Shown here in pieces: positions 50,429 to 59,709 of a stretch of DNA of 64,000 bases. The position numbers and the translations under genes were made by a program. The notes under the pieces were generated by a model that was given only the letters and a program-made list of their open reading frames with translations, was not told where the DNA came from and did no database searches. The number at the start of each line of letters is the position of its first letter. Position 1 is the first letter of the stretch. Source of the DNA: Fodinibacter sp963811825 (GTDB lineage Bacteria > Actinomycetota > Actinomycetes > Actinomycetales > Dermatophilaceae). The DNA lies in the NCBI GenBank assembly GCA_963811825.1, contig CAWESS010000033.1, positions 62,001 through 126,000 on the forward strand. The letters are read 5' to 3'.

Positions 50429-50464
50429 ATTGGTCTTTGCCAATCTGAACTTGGTCTAAACCAA
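50429..50464. promoter_or_regulatory. Two tandem dre-like operators before the GlcNAc PTS gene
   Basis: ATTGGTCTTTGCCAAT (50429-50444) and TTGGTCTAAACCAA (50451-50464) are both near-palindromic and share the TGGTCT-N2-ACCA-type core with the site at 49436. A TTGACG at 50417-50422 followed by CAATCT would place the promoter under the first site. Repression by the GntR/UTRA protein is expected. Confidence 0.75.
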
Positions 50465-50486
50465 TCTACGCCATTCGGAGGGAACC

Positions 50487-52573
50487 ATGACCACCGCCGT
50501 CGACACCACCCCACCCGAGGAGAAGCCAGCCGAGAAGAAGGGGCTGCGCATCCCGGGCTTCGCTCAGCTCCAGCGACTCGGCAAGAGCCTCATGCTTCCC
50601 ATCGCCCTGCTGCCGGCCGCCGGCATCCTCCTGCGCCTGGGCCAGGAAGACCTGCTCGGCCAGTACAACTGGCCGGTGCTCGGCCCGTTCTTCGACGCCA
50701 TGAGCGCCGCCGGTGGGGCGATCTTCGACAACCTGCCGCTGCTCTTCGCCGTCGGTGTCGCGATCGGCTTCGCCCGCAAGGCCGACGGCTCGACCGCCCT
50801 GTCCGCCGTCGCCGGCTACCTCGTGATCTCCGCGGTCTTCAAGGCCATGTCGCCCGTCGTTCTCGAGGGTGAGACCAACCCCGCCGGTGCCCAGGAGATG
50901 ATCAACTACAGCGTCTTCGCCGGCATCATCGTGGGCCTCGTGACCGCCTTCCTGTTCGACAGGTACCACACGATCCAGCTGCCGACCTACCTCGGATTCT
51001 TCGGTGGCCGCCGGTTCGTCCCCATCGTCGTGTCCTTCGCCTCGCTCATCATCGGCTTCGGCCTCAGCTACTTCTACCCGATCTTCAACATCGGTCTGAC
51101 CGGGCTCGCCGAGTTCATCGGTGGCGCGGGGGCCTTCGGGGCCTTCGTCTACGGCTTCGTCAACCGCATGCTCATCCCCCTCGGACTGCACCACATCGTC
51201 AACACCTACATCTGGTTCCTCTACGGCGACTACACCGTCGGCGACCAGGTCTACACCGGCGAGCTCACCCGTTTCGCCCAGGGTGACCCCGAGGCCGGCC
51301 GCCTGACCTCCGGCTTCTACCCGATCCTCATGTTCGGCCTGCCGGCCGCGGCGCTGGCCATGATCCACTCCGCCCGCAAGGACCAGAAGAAGGTCGCCAT
51401 CGGCATCCTGTCGGCCGCCGGCCTGACCGCCTTCCTCACCGGCATCACCGAGCCACTCGAGTTCGCGTTCATGTTCGTCGCGTTCCCGCTGTACGTCCTG
51501 CACGCCGTGCTCACCGGTTTCTCGATGGCCATCGCCTACCTCCTCGACATCCACCTCGGGTTCTCGTTCTCCGCCGGTCTCATCGACCTGCTGCTCTACG
51601 GCACCGCACCCGCGGCCAAGAACATCCCGCTGCTCATCGTCATGGGCCTGGTCTTCTTCGCCCTCTACTACGTGATCTTCCGGTTCGCCATCACCAGGTG
51701 GAACCTCATGACCCCGGGCCGCGACCCGCAGGGCGCCACCGACGAGGACCTCGAATCCGCCGCTGCCACCGGGACCGGAGCGGGCAGCGACCGCGCCCAC
51801 CAGCTCATCACCGCCTTCGGTGGTGCCGACAACCTCAAGGCCGTCGACGCCTGCATCACCCGCCTGCGGATCGAGGTGGCCGACAAGTCCCTGGTCGACC
51901 AGGGCGCGCTCAAGGCAATGGGCGCGGCTGGTGTCGTCGAGGTCGGCAACAACGTGCAGGCGATCTTCGGCACCCAGGCCGACGGCCTCAAGGACGAGAT
52001 GCGCGAGGCCCTCGCCGGCGGCTCCACTCCTGCTGCCGCAGCACCTGCGGCTGCCGCACCGGCCGCTCCCCCTGCCACCCCGGCACCCGGAGCGCGCGTC
52101 GCCGTGCTCTCGCCGATCGCCGGCACCGTGGTCGCCCTGGCCGACGTCCCGGACGCCACCTTCGCCAAGGGCTGGTCGGCCCGGGCCTGGCCATCGACCC
52201 CCCTCGCGAGGTCGTCGACGCCGTGGCCCCGATCGCCGGGACCATCGTCAAGCTGTGGCCGCACGCCTACGCCATCCAGTCGCCCGAGGGTGTCGGGGTT
52301 CTCGTGCACCTCGGGCTGGACACCGTGCAGCTGAACGGTGAGGGCTTCGAGCTGCTCGCCGCCCAGGGCGACACGGTCGAGCTCGGCCAGCCGATCCTGC
52401 GCTACGACGTGGCCGCGGTGGAGGCTGCCGGACGCAACCCGGTCGTGCCGGTCATCGTGCTCGAGCGCAAGGCCCACGACGTGACCCTGCGCGGCCTCGA
52501 GGCCGGCGACCACGTCACCGACCTCGAGCTGCTGCTCACGGCATCCGCCACCAAGACCAAGGTCGGCGGCTGA
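50487..52573 (+). CDS. nagE: PTS N-acetylglucosamine transporter subunit IICBA (NagE-like), frameshifted
   Basis: About 695 residues from ATG 50487 with GGAGG at 50477. The EIIC domain (~30-410) has ten hydrophobic segments and FVYGFVNRMLIPLGLHHIVNTYIWFL and LTGITEPLEFAFMFVAFPLYVLHAVLTG, as in glucose/GlcNAc permeases. The EIIB domain has the phosphorylated Cys456 (VDACITRLRIEV). An Ala/Pro linker follows. The EIIA domain, after an indel near 52170, has VAPIAGTIVKLWPHAYAIQSP and the active His in GVGVLVHLGLDTV. It imports and phosphorylates GlcNAc for nagA and nagB. Confidence 0.92.
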
Positions 52574-52574
52574 C

Positions 52575-53360
52575 ATGGAGGTCGTCATCCTCGACGACGC
52601 GAGCCAGCTCGCGTTGGTGGCCGCGGATGCCATCACGGCGCTGCTCGCCACGACCCCGGATGCCGTGCTCGGGCTCGCCACCGGATCCTCACCGCTCGCC
52701 GTCTACGACGAGCTGGCAGCGCGCCACGAGCGTGGTGAGGTCAGCTTCGAGCGGGCCCGGGCGTTCACGCTCGACGAGTACGTCGGCCTCCCGGCCGGGC
52801 ACCCTGAGCGCTACCGCACGGTCATCGACCGCGACTTCGTCAGCCGGGTCAACTTCCCGGCCGACGCGGTCCACGGGCCCGACGGGCTCGCTGAGGACAT
52901 CCCCGCGTCGTGTGCGGCCTACGAACAGGCCATCACGGATGCCGGTGGCGTCGACCTGCAGATCCTGGGCATCGGCTCGGTCGGGCACATCGCCTTCAAC
53001 GAGCCGGGTTCGTCGTTCGCCTCGCGCACGCGCATCAAGACGTTGACCCGCCAGACCCGGCTGGACAACGCGCGCTTCTTCGACGGCGACATCAGCCAGG
53101 TGCCCACCCACTGCCTCACCCAGGGGCTGGGCACGATCATGGCGGCCCGGCACGTCGTCCTGCTCGCCACCGGGGCGTCCAAGGCCGAGGCGGTGCACCA
53201 GCTCGTCGAGGGACCGGTCAGCGCCCTCTGGCCGGCGACGATCCTCCAGCACCACCCGCACGTCACGGTGCTGCTCGACCCCGCCGCGGGCAGCCGCCTC
53301 CAGCTCGGTGGGTACTACCGCGAGACGTTCGCGGGCAAACCCGCCTGGCAAGGGATCTGA
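52575..53360 (+). CDS. nagB: Glucosamine-6-phosphate deaminase
   Basis: 261 residues from ATG 52575, two bases after the PTS stop region. NagB motifs are LGLATGSSPLAVYDEL, FTLDEYVGLPAGHPERYR (catalytic Asp), ILGIGSVGHIAFNEPGSSF and VVLLATGASKAEAVHQLVEGPVSALWPATILQHHP. It turns glucosamine-6-phosphate into fructose-6-phosphate and ammonia. Confidence 0.94.
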   Translation: MEVVILDDASQLALVAADAITALLATTPDAVLGLATGSSPLAVYDELAARHERGEVSFERARAFTLDEYVGLPAGHPERYRTVIDRDFVSRVNFPADAVHGPDGLAEDIPASCAAYEQAITDAGGVDLQILGIGSVGHIAFNEPGSSFASRTRIKTLTRQTRLDNARFFDGDISQVPTHCLTQGLGTIMAARHVVLLATGASKAEAVHQLVEGPVSALWPATILQHHPHVTVLLDPAAGSRLQLGGYYRETFAGKPAWQGI

Positions 53361-53363
53361 TCG

Positions 53364-54680
53364 ATGATCCTCACTGCTGCCACCGTGCTCACCGGGGATC
53401 ACTCGCACTCCCCGGGCTGGGTCGAGGTCGACCGCGGCGTGGTCGTGGGCGTCGGGTCCGGCGCCCCTCCGCGACCCGCCGACCTCGCCCTGGGCGATGC
53501 CGTGCTGACGCCCGGTTTCGTCGACATGCACGTGCACGGTGGCGGCGGTGGGGCCTACTTCGAGGCGACCGAGGAGGCGGTCACGGCATCCGTGACGTTG
53601 CACCGCCGCTTCGGGACCACCTCGACGATCGCCTCGCTCGTCTCCGACCACCACGACGTGCTCGTGGCCCAGGTCCGCGCGCTCGCCGACCACGTCGAGG
53701 CCGGTGAGCTGCTCGGCATCCACCTCGAAGGCCCGTGGCTCTCACCCCACCGCTGTGGGGCCCACGAGCCGACCGCCCTGCGCGACCCCGACCCCGCCGA
53801 GGTCGGCGCGCTGCTCGAGGCCGGGCGAGGGACCATCCGGATGGTCACCCTCGCGCCGGAGCTGCCCGGCGCGACCGAGGCCATCCGGCGGATCGTCGAC
53901 AGCGGCGTGGTCGCCGCCATCGGCCACACCGATGCCACCTACGCGCAGGCGACGGCCGCCATCGAGGCCGGCGCCACCGTGGCCACCCATCTGTTCAACG
54001 CGATGCGCCCCGTGCACCACCGCGAACCCGGACCGGTCGTCGCGGCCCTCGAGGACCCGCGCGTCACCATCGAGCTCGTCACCGACGGGGTCCACCTCCA
54101 CCCGGCACTGCACCGGCTGGTCACGGCCGATGTCGGCCCCGGGCGCGTAGCCCTGGTCACCGACGCCATGGCCGCCGCGGGCATGCAGGACGGCTCCTAC
54201 CGGTTGGGGTCGCTGTCCGTCGACGTCGTCGACCAGGTCGCCCGCGTGGCCGGCACCGACACCATCGCGGGCAGCACCGCGACGATGCAGCGCCTCGTGG
54301 CCCAGACCGTCGACAACGGCGGGCCGGACCGAGCCGAGGCCCTGCGCACCGCGATCCGCCAGGTCACCCTCAACCCGTTGCGCGCCCTCGGCCTGCCCGC
54401 GCCCGGGCTCTCGCCCGGCGCCCCGGCCGACCTCGTGGTCCTGACCCCGTCCCTGGAGGTGGCGGCCGTGATGCGCGGTGGCCGTGGGTGCGCACGCCCG
54501 ACGCATGCGGTGAATCGCGGCGGTCCGGGCCTGCCGTGCGCGGTCAGGCCTGACGACGACGTGGCCGTCGAGGTGGTCGACCGTGAAGTTGCGGGGTCGC
54601 GGTGTAGACCGATGGGTCACGCGAGATGGCGACGGCCGCGATCAGCGCGTATAGGCGCGCGCGGCGGGCTTGCGTCCTGA
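53364..54680 (+). CDS. nagA: N-acetylglucosamine-6-phosphate deacetylase
   Basis: An amidohydrolase from ATG 53364, three bases after nagB. Metal and catalytic motifs are TPGFVDMHVHGGGGG, LGIHLEGPWLSPHRCGAH, AIGHTDATYAQATAAIEAGATVATHLFNAM and LVTDAMAAAGM (general-base Asp). The family part ends near residue 375 (AVMRGGR). After this the frame continues as Arg-rich nonsense overlapping the toxin gene, so an indel near 54480 probably hides the true stop; one alternative frame ends at 54553. It removes acetate from GlcNAc-6-phosphate. Confidence 0.93.
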   Translation: MILTAATVLTGDHSHSPGWVEVDRGVVVGVGSGAPPRPADLALGDAVLTPGFVDMHVHGGGGGAYFEATEEAVTASVTLHRRFGTTSTIASLVSDHHDVLVAQVRALADHVEAGELLGIHLEGPWLSPHRCGAHEPTALRDPDPAEVGALLEAGRGTIRMVTLAPELPGATEAIRRIVDSGVVAAIGHTDATYAQATAAIEAGATVATHLFNAMRPVHHREPGPVVAALEDPRVTIELVTDGVHLHPALHRLVTADVGPGRVALVTDAMAAAGMQDGSYRLGSLSVDVVDQVARVAGTDTIAGSTATMQRLVAQTVDNGGPDRAEALRTAIRQVTLNPLRALGLPAPGLSPGAPADLVVLTPSLEVAAVMRGGRGCARPTHAVNRGGPGLPCAVRPDDDVAVEVVDREVAGSRCRPMGHARWRRPRSARIGARGGLAS

Positions 54681-54938
54681 CGATCGCAGTGACGCGGACA
54701 CCCGGCCGAAGGCGCGTGCAGCCGCGGCATCGAAGGGGATCGGCTCGAAGCCGCTTCAGCCTGCTGAAGGTGCGCCTGCCCCAGCGACCGCGGACGGTGC
54801 GTGGCAGCGGGCCGACGGAGAGCTCAGCCAGTGTGATCGCGGTGATACTGGCTCGGTCGGCAGGGACCGCGGATCGAGGGTTCCCAGGTCGACCAGGGCC
54901 GACGTGTCGAGAATCCCGTATTCCGTGGGGTGGTTCAC
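54544..54938 (-). pseudogene. PIN-domain toxin (VapC-like), multiply frameshifted
   Basis: From GTG 54936-54938 it reads EYGILDTSALVDLGTLDPRSLP, with the first catalytic Asp. It then continues in other frames: ITAITLAELSVGPL (Glu), EPIPFDAAAARAFGRVSASL, ALIAAVAISRDPSVYTATPQ (third acidic patch and hydrophobic helix) and FTVDHLDGHVVVRP. At least four indels are needed. The start overlaps the antitoxin stop. It is either a decayed toxin or a badly read one; an intact version would be an RNA-cleaving toxin. Confidence 0.7.
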
Positions 54939-55169
54939 AGGCTGGGGTCGATGATCGAGTCGATGTCCGCCTGCAGCGCCCCGCTGTCACCCGCGGCAGG
55001 TGCCCTCGCCTGGCGATGAGCAGCTCAACCCTCGAAGGGCGCCGAGGCAGCGGGACCACCTGCGCGACCGCTCGCCGTCCCTCGTCAGGGTCAGTGATTC
55101 TCCGCGCTCGACGCGGCGCAGGACAGCGGCTCCGTTGTTACGCAGTTCTCGGATGGTCACCTCACTCAT
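54935..55169 (-). CDS. Phd/YefM-type antitoxin, frameshifted
   Basis: From ATG 55167-55169 it reads MSEVTIRELRNNGAAVLRRV then ERGESLTLTRDGER, a clear Phd/YefM N-terminus. It then needs indels to continue VVPLPRRPSRVELLIARR and APAAGDSGALQADIDSIIDP up to TGA 54935-54937. The N-terminal part binds DNA and the C-terminal tail would wrap the PIN toxin encoded next. A perfect palindrome lies 10 bases upstream of its ATG. Confidence 0.75.
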
Positions 55170-55178
55170 GGGTCGAAT

Positions 55179-55194
55179 GTATCACGCGTGATAC
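55179..55194. promoter_or_regulatory. Palindromic operator of the toxin-antitoxin module
   Basis: GTATCACGCGTGATAC is a perfect 16-base palindrome just upstream of the antitoxin ATG. Phd/YefM antitoxins bind such sites to repress their own operon. The GTATCA half on the minus strand also looks like part of a promoter. Confidence 0.65.
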
Positions 55195-55857
55195 CCCTCC
55201 GTGATCCCTGATGATGCGGTCAGTCCCGCGACGGCGTTGGGGTGCTTGTCGCGGCCGCTCCTTCGGCGCTGGATGGCATAGGCGACGAGATCGGCCAACT
55301 GCACTCCTGGGCTAACGTGCGAACCCGTAGTGCATCGAGTCGATGACCGTGGTGAGTTGCGTGCCCGGCACCTCGCCCGTCCCCACCTCTGCATGCCGTC
55401 GACCATCTTCATCGCCCGCAGCTGCTGCTCTTGTGCTCGTCGGCATGAGGATCTTCACCGCTGGATTTACGGTCGATCTTCTCCAAGACGAACTGAACGG
55501 CGAGGAGGTACGCGTCTGATCAGCGAACCCGCCGTATCTGTCGTGGAGCCGCTCCTTGTGGATGCTCGACCAAGCAACTCGATGTTAAGTCTCCTCAAGA
55601 GAGCCATCGCGTCCTCGTACGCAGCGATGAGTTCGTCGTACGGGAGACCCACCCAGTGCCCCTCGCGCCCCAGATTTCGTGGCCATGCAGTTCGAAGTTC
55701 TTCGGCACCCGCCAGGTGGTCCTCGGCGATCTGCTCCACGCCTTCTGCCAGGCGCGCACTGCTGCTCGTCGACGAGCACGGCGACGACGATGACGTGCGG
55801 TTGCCCTCTGGCCCCTGACACTGAGCCGGTCTCATCCATGTACACCAGCTTCGCCAT
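55182..55857 (-). pseudogene. DUF3800 family protein remnant, multiply frameshifted
   Basis: From ATG 55855-55857 it starts MAKLVYMDETGSVSG then QPHVIVVAVLVDEQQ, the conserved DUF3800 opening with its YxDExG motif. It continues in other frames: ARLAEGVEQIAEDHLAGAEEL, ELHGHEIWGARG, WVGLPYDELIAAYEDAMALLRRLNIE and finally PGVQLADLVAYAIQRRRSGRDKHPN. Three or more indels break it. DUF3800 proteins have an RNase H-like fold and are often found in mobile or defence regions. It is upstream of the toxin-antitoxin pair and reads in the same direction. Confidence 0.65.
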
Positions 55858-56578
55858 GCCCCGAGTCAACGTCACGCCACCCGTCCTCGCTCGGCCAACG
55901 CACACCAGCAGAGTTCGAGACGGAGGACTACCGTGACACCAACACCGTCGGGCACCGCCTACAGCAGAACTACTGTCTGACAATCCCGAGGCGGTCCTTG
56001 AGTCGCGCCAACTCGTCGTCAGCGTCCGAGGCTCCATTTCACGCGCCAGGCTCGGCCTCACTTGTGCCCGATCTCCTCGTCGGGGGTCGCAGCCAGACGG
56101 CGAGCGACGGGAACGGGGCAACGTCCATCATCTCGAGGAGGTTTGCCAGTGTGAAGACACGCCGTCCGTGTCTCGAACCACCGGACCAGCTGTCGTTCAC
56201 CCGTGCCCAGCCGAGCCCGCCAGCACAGCGAGCAAGGGGGTGCACCCCAGACGGACAGACACCCTCGGAGGCGGGCGAACCTCACGCCTTGTCGCGAGCC
56301 GTCCCACCGTCGTTCGCTCCCGTGCACTCCAGCATCGCGCGGAGAGTGTCGGTTTCGTTGAACACGCGAAGTCCGGCGCCGGCCCACCAGGACGCCGAAC
56401 CGTGATTCGATGTCGCCCTGGTAGTGCACCAGTCCGTACGTACGAAACCCCGCTTGCCTGGAGCAGCCCACCGCGTCCTCGATGAGTCACGCAGGGTGAC
56501 GTGCGCCAGATGGAAGCCGTAGCAGAGCAGAACGCGAGGAGGGAGAAGAGATGAGAGCGTAAGGGAGGAAAGAGAGGG
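55858..56578. other. Degenerate accessory DNA
   Basis: No intact gene is seen. Short minus-strand pieces look like decayed protein, for example FTLANLLEMMDVAPFPSLAV (about 56100-56150) and GLVHYQGDIESRFGVLVG (about 56390-56440), in different frames. They may belong to one lost gene. The composition differs from the flanking genes, with longer A-rich runs near 56530-56580. Confidence 0.45.
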
Positions 56579-58087
56579 GATGGTGTCTGCGTCTGCGGCG
56601 GTCTTGTCGTCGCGGTAGCGCAGCACCCGGGCGAAGCGCAGCGCCACACCGCCGGGGTAACGGGTGGAACGCTGCACCCCGTCGAACGCGATCTCGACGA
56701 CCTGCACCGGCTGCACCGGCACCACCCAGCCGTCGGTGCCGTCGGTCGGCGAGCTCGGTGAACCGCTGGGTCTGCCACCGGAGGATCTCGTCGGTCATCC
56801 CCTTGAACGTCTTGCCGATCATCACGAAGTCCCCGGTCGCCGGATCGCGCGCACCGAGGTGGATGTTCGACAGGCTGCCGACGCGACGCCCCGAGCCCCA
56901 CTCGACCGCCAGCACGACGAGGTCGAGGGTGTGCGTGGGCTTGACCTTGACCCATCCGCTCCCCCGCCGACCCGCGGCGTACGGGCTGTCGGCCGCCTTG
57001 ATGACCACGCCCTCGTGTCCCGCGGTGACGAGCTCGGCGAAGAACTGCTCGGCCGCGTCGGGGTCACTCGTGAGCAGGCGGGGCACGAGCAGGTGCGGGG
57101 CGAGGTCGAGCAACACCTCGTGGCGTGCACTCGCGGTCTCGTCGAGGAGGTCCCGGCCGTCGCGGTGGAGGACGTCGAAGAGGAAGGTGGTGAGCGGCAT
57201 CCGCTCTCGCAGGCCAGCCGGGTCGGCAGAGCTGGCCGTGCGGGCTCCGGTGACCTGGAACGGCGCCGGTCGGCCACCCTCGTGCAGCACGATGGCCTCG
57301 CCGTCGACGACGAGGTCACCTCCGGGGAGCGCGCCGACGGCCTCGACGACCTCGGGCACCCGTTCGGTGATCTCGTCGAGGCTGCGCGTGTAGACGGTGA
57401 TGTTCCCCTCGCGGCGGTGCACCTGGATGCGGATGCCGTCGAGCTTGCCGTCGACGACCAGGTCGCCACCGCCGATGGTCGCCACCGCCTCGTCGGCGGT
57501 CTTCGCGGATGCCGCGAGCATCGGTCGCACGGGCCGCCCCACCCTGAGCGTCACGGCCTCCAGGGCTGCCGCCCCTCCCTCGGCCGCGAGGGTGGCCACC
57601 TCGGCGGCGGTGCCCGCCAGCATCGTGGCGCGCCGAACGACGGCGCGCGGGCACGGCATACGCGCTGGCGATCGCCGCGAGGACGACGCCGTCGAGCGCC
57701 CCCTGTCGCAGGTTGCCCGTGATGAGGTCGCGCAGGAAGTGCTGCTCGGCCTGTGTCGCGCGCCCCATGAGGGCGCCCAGCTCGGCACGTCGGGATGCCG
57801 TGGCACCGGATCCGTGGGTGGTCGCCAGCCGCTCGAACGCGGCATCGACCTCCGCGACGGTCAGCGTCGGGTGTCGTCGCGGGCTCGGGCAGGGTGCCGA
57901 GCGAGCGGAAACCCACCCCGAGGCGGCGCTGGGGCAGCACCCCCGACAGGTGGGACACGACCACGCCGACCTGCGTGGGGTCGCAGCGGGCGAAGAGGTC
58001 GGCCAGGGCCTGCGTCTTCGCCGTGCGGGAGCGGGTCGCCGCGACGGCCCGGGAGGCCTCGACCACGTCAGCGAGCGTCACATCCAT
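56282..58087 (-). CDS. ATP-dependent DNA ligase, frameshifted and with replaced 3' end
   Basis: From ATG 58085-58087 (MDVTLADVVEASRAVAATRS). The order is an N-terminal DNA-binding domain (FARCDPTQVGVVVSHLSGVLPQRRLGVGFRSL; indels near 57870 and 57655), the adenylation domain with the AMP-lysine motif VVDGKLDGIRIQVHRRE, TFLFDVLHRDG and GHEGVVIKAADSPYAAGRRGSGWVKVKP, and an OB fold (RDPATGDFVMIGKTFKGMTDEIL). After another indel near 56740 it reads VVEIAFDGVQRSTRYPGGVALRFARVLRYRDDKTA. Family likeness stops at ~56579 and the frame runs into degenerate DNA until 56282. It matches actinobacterial LigB-type enzymes used in repair. Confidence 0.85.
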
Positions 58088-58125
58088 CCGGCCATCCTGC
58101 CTCGGCCCACCGACAACGAGGTTGG

Positions 58126-58800
58126 TCAGTGCTCGAAGCGGTCGACCTGCCAGTCGATCGGGGTGCACCGTCCGTTGTTCGACTTCTCGGCCGAGCACGC
58201 GGTCACCCCGACGACCACCGGCATCCGCGCCTCGATCGTGAAGCGGTCACCGGGGCGGGTCGGCGGAGGGTCGATGTGCAGCTCGCCCTGCGCGTCGGTC
58301 CACACGTCCATGAAGACGTTGAGCGTCGCGCCGATGTGGTCGGGGTCGACGCCGAACGGTGCGAGCGCGTCGCACAGGTTGCCGAAGCACGACGGGTGGG
58401 GGGCGCCGCCGAACTCGGGGTAGAGCAGGTCGAACGTGGCCTGGCTGCACGGGGTGAGGGTGAGGTCGTGCACGCCGACGGTGTCGTCGACGACCTCTGC
58501 CATGACCCGGCTGCGGTTGGACCACAGCTGCGACCCCGTCGAGACGTAGATCGAGTTGCCGAAGTCGGTGGTGCGACCCGACGAGAACACCTCGGCCGGG
58601 TCGCCGGCCGCGACGAGGTAGAGGTCGCTCACCTGCTCGCCGAGAGGGTCGAGCACCGTGAGCCGGTCTCCGGGCTCGAGCCCCACGGCGACGCCGGATT
58701 GCGGGGAGATGCGCGACCAGCCGTCGGCCGGGGCGTCGGGTGAGCCGGCGTAGGCCGGGGGCTCACCGTGGCGGGGAAAGCGCGCCCTCGCCGGGTTCAC
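58126..58800 (-). CDS. DUF1989 / urea carboxylase-associated family protein
   Basis: 224 residues from GTG 58798-58800, overlapping the preceding gene's stop (GTGA). Signatures are VGLEPGDRLTVLDPLGEQVSDLYLVA, DFGNSIYVSTGSQLWSNRSRVM, LTPCSQATFDLLYPE, HPSCFGNLCDALAPFGV and the metal-site-like ending VVGVTACSAEKSNNGRCTPI. Family members accompany urea/guanidine carboxylases, though no carboxylase is here. The pair with a YqcI/YcgG protein suggests a joint role on nitrogen-rich small molecules. Confidence 0.88.
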   Translation of the reverse strand: MNPARARFPRHGEPPAYAGSPDAPADGWSRISPQSGVAVGLEPGDRLTVLDPLGEQVSDLYLVAAGDPAEVFSSGRTTDFGNSIYVSTGSQLWSNRSRVMAEVVDDTVGVHDLTLTPCSQATFDLLYPEFGGAPHPSCFGNLCDALAPFGVDPDHIGATLNVFMDVWTDAQGELHIDPPPTRPGDRFTIEARMPVVVGVTACSAEKSNNGRCTPIDWQVDRFEH

Positions 58801-59525
58801 CGTTCCTCCTCGGGGGCGTCGGGCTCGAAGGGCGCGGACCAGTCGTCCGGGACGGCGCGACCGGCGTACTGGCGCGCCTCGGAGGTCTCGCCGTGGTCGG
58901 TCACCATCGGGTTGGGGAAGCCCTGGAGGTCGGTGTCGCGACGGCGGATCGTGTCGCGCATGCGCTGGTAGCGACCGTCGCCGCGCATCCGCTCGAACTG
59001 GTCATGGAGGTTGAAGACGAGCGTCGGCAGGGGCGTGCGACGGGCGACGCGTGAGGCACTCGGGTGCAGACCGACGACGAAGAACGCCGTCCCGGCCAGG
59101 CTGAAGGCGAAGTGCGGGTTGTCGGGGTCAGCCGCGACGCCGTCGGCCCAGGGCTCGTCGTCGTGGTCGTGCAGGTGCTGGAGGGCACCCCACAGCAAAG
59201 CCTCGAACTCGCGCTCCTCGTCGGGCACCGGGCCGCGGAAGCAGGCGACGAAGGACACCAGCTCGCCCTCGACGTCGACCTCGTCGGCGTACTGCGTGAG
59301 GGCCGCCCCGAGGGTGTCGAGGGAGCCCCCGTCCGCCGTGTCTGCCAGGTCGTCGAGCACGAGGAGCGTGGCGGCATCGCGGCGGAACACCGAGCGGGCT
59401 CCCAGGCACGGGTACTCGGGGTGCGCCACCATCTCCTCGATCGCGGCGACGATGTCGCGGCGGGGGGCGTCCTCGAGGTTCTCGGCGGCGCGTTCCTCGA
59501 GCAGGTCTTCCAGTCGCTCGGACAT
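58797..59525 (-). CDS. YqcI/YcgG family protein (heme-dependent N-oxygenase fold)
   Basis: 242 residues from ATG 59523-59525. Family segments are YPCLGARSVFRRDAATLLVLDD, SFVACFRGPVPDEEREFEALLWGALQHLHDHDDEPWADGV, DPDNPHFAFSLAGTAFFVVGLHPSASRVARRTPLPTLVFNLHDQFERMR and RYQRMRDTIRRRDTDLQGFPNPMVTDHGETSEARQYAGR. One member (GntA of guanitoxin synthesis) hydroxylates a guanidino nitrogen using heme. Here the substrate is unknown; the DUF1989 partner is co-transcribed by a four-base overlap. Confidence 0.87.
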   Translation of the reverse strand: MSERLEDLLEERAAENLEDAPRRDIVAAIEEMVAHPEYPCLGARSVFRRDAATLLVLDDLADTADGGSLDTLGAALTQYADEVDVEGELVSFVACFRGPVPDEEREFEALLWGALQHLHDHDDEPWADGVAADPDNPHFAFSLAGTAFFVVGLHPSASRVARRTPLPTLVFNLHDQFERMRGDGRYQRMRDTIRRRDTDLQGFPNPMVTDHGETSEARQYAGRAVPDDWSAPFEPDAPEEER

Positions 59526-59709
59526 CAGTGGCAGGTGGATCGGACAGGCACGGTGGCTCCTTGGGTCGGACCGCTCACCGTGTCACACACAGGCTGGTGT
59601 GACGAGGTTTGGTGACCGGCGAATTCAGCGAGGAAGGCGACTGCGTCGCAGCCGATTCCACGAGCCCCGGAGTGCCGCTTCGCGCCGGCAGGGCCGACAT
59701 CGAGCCGTT

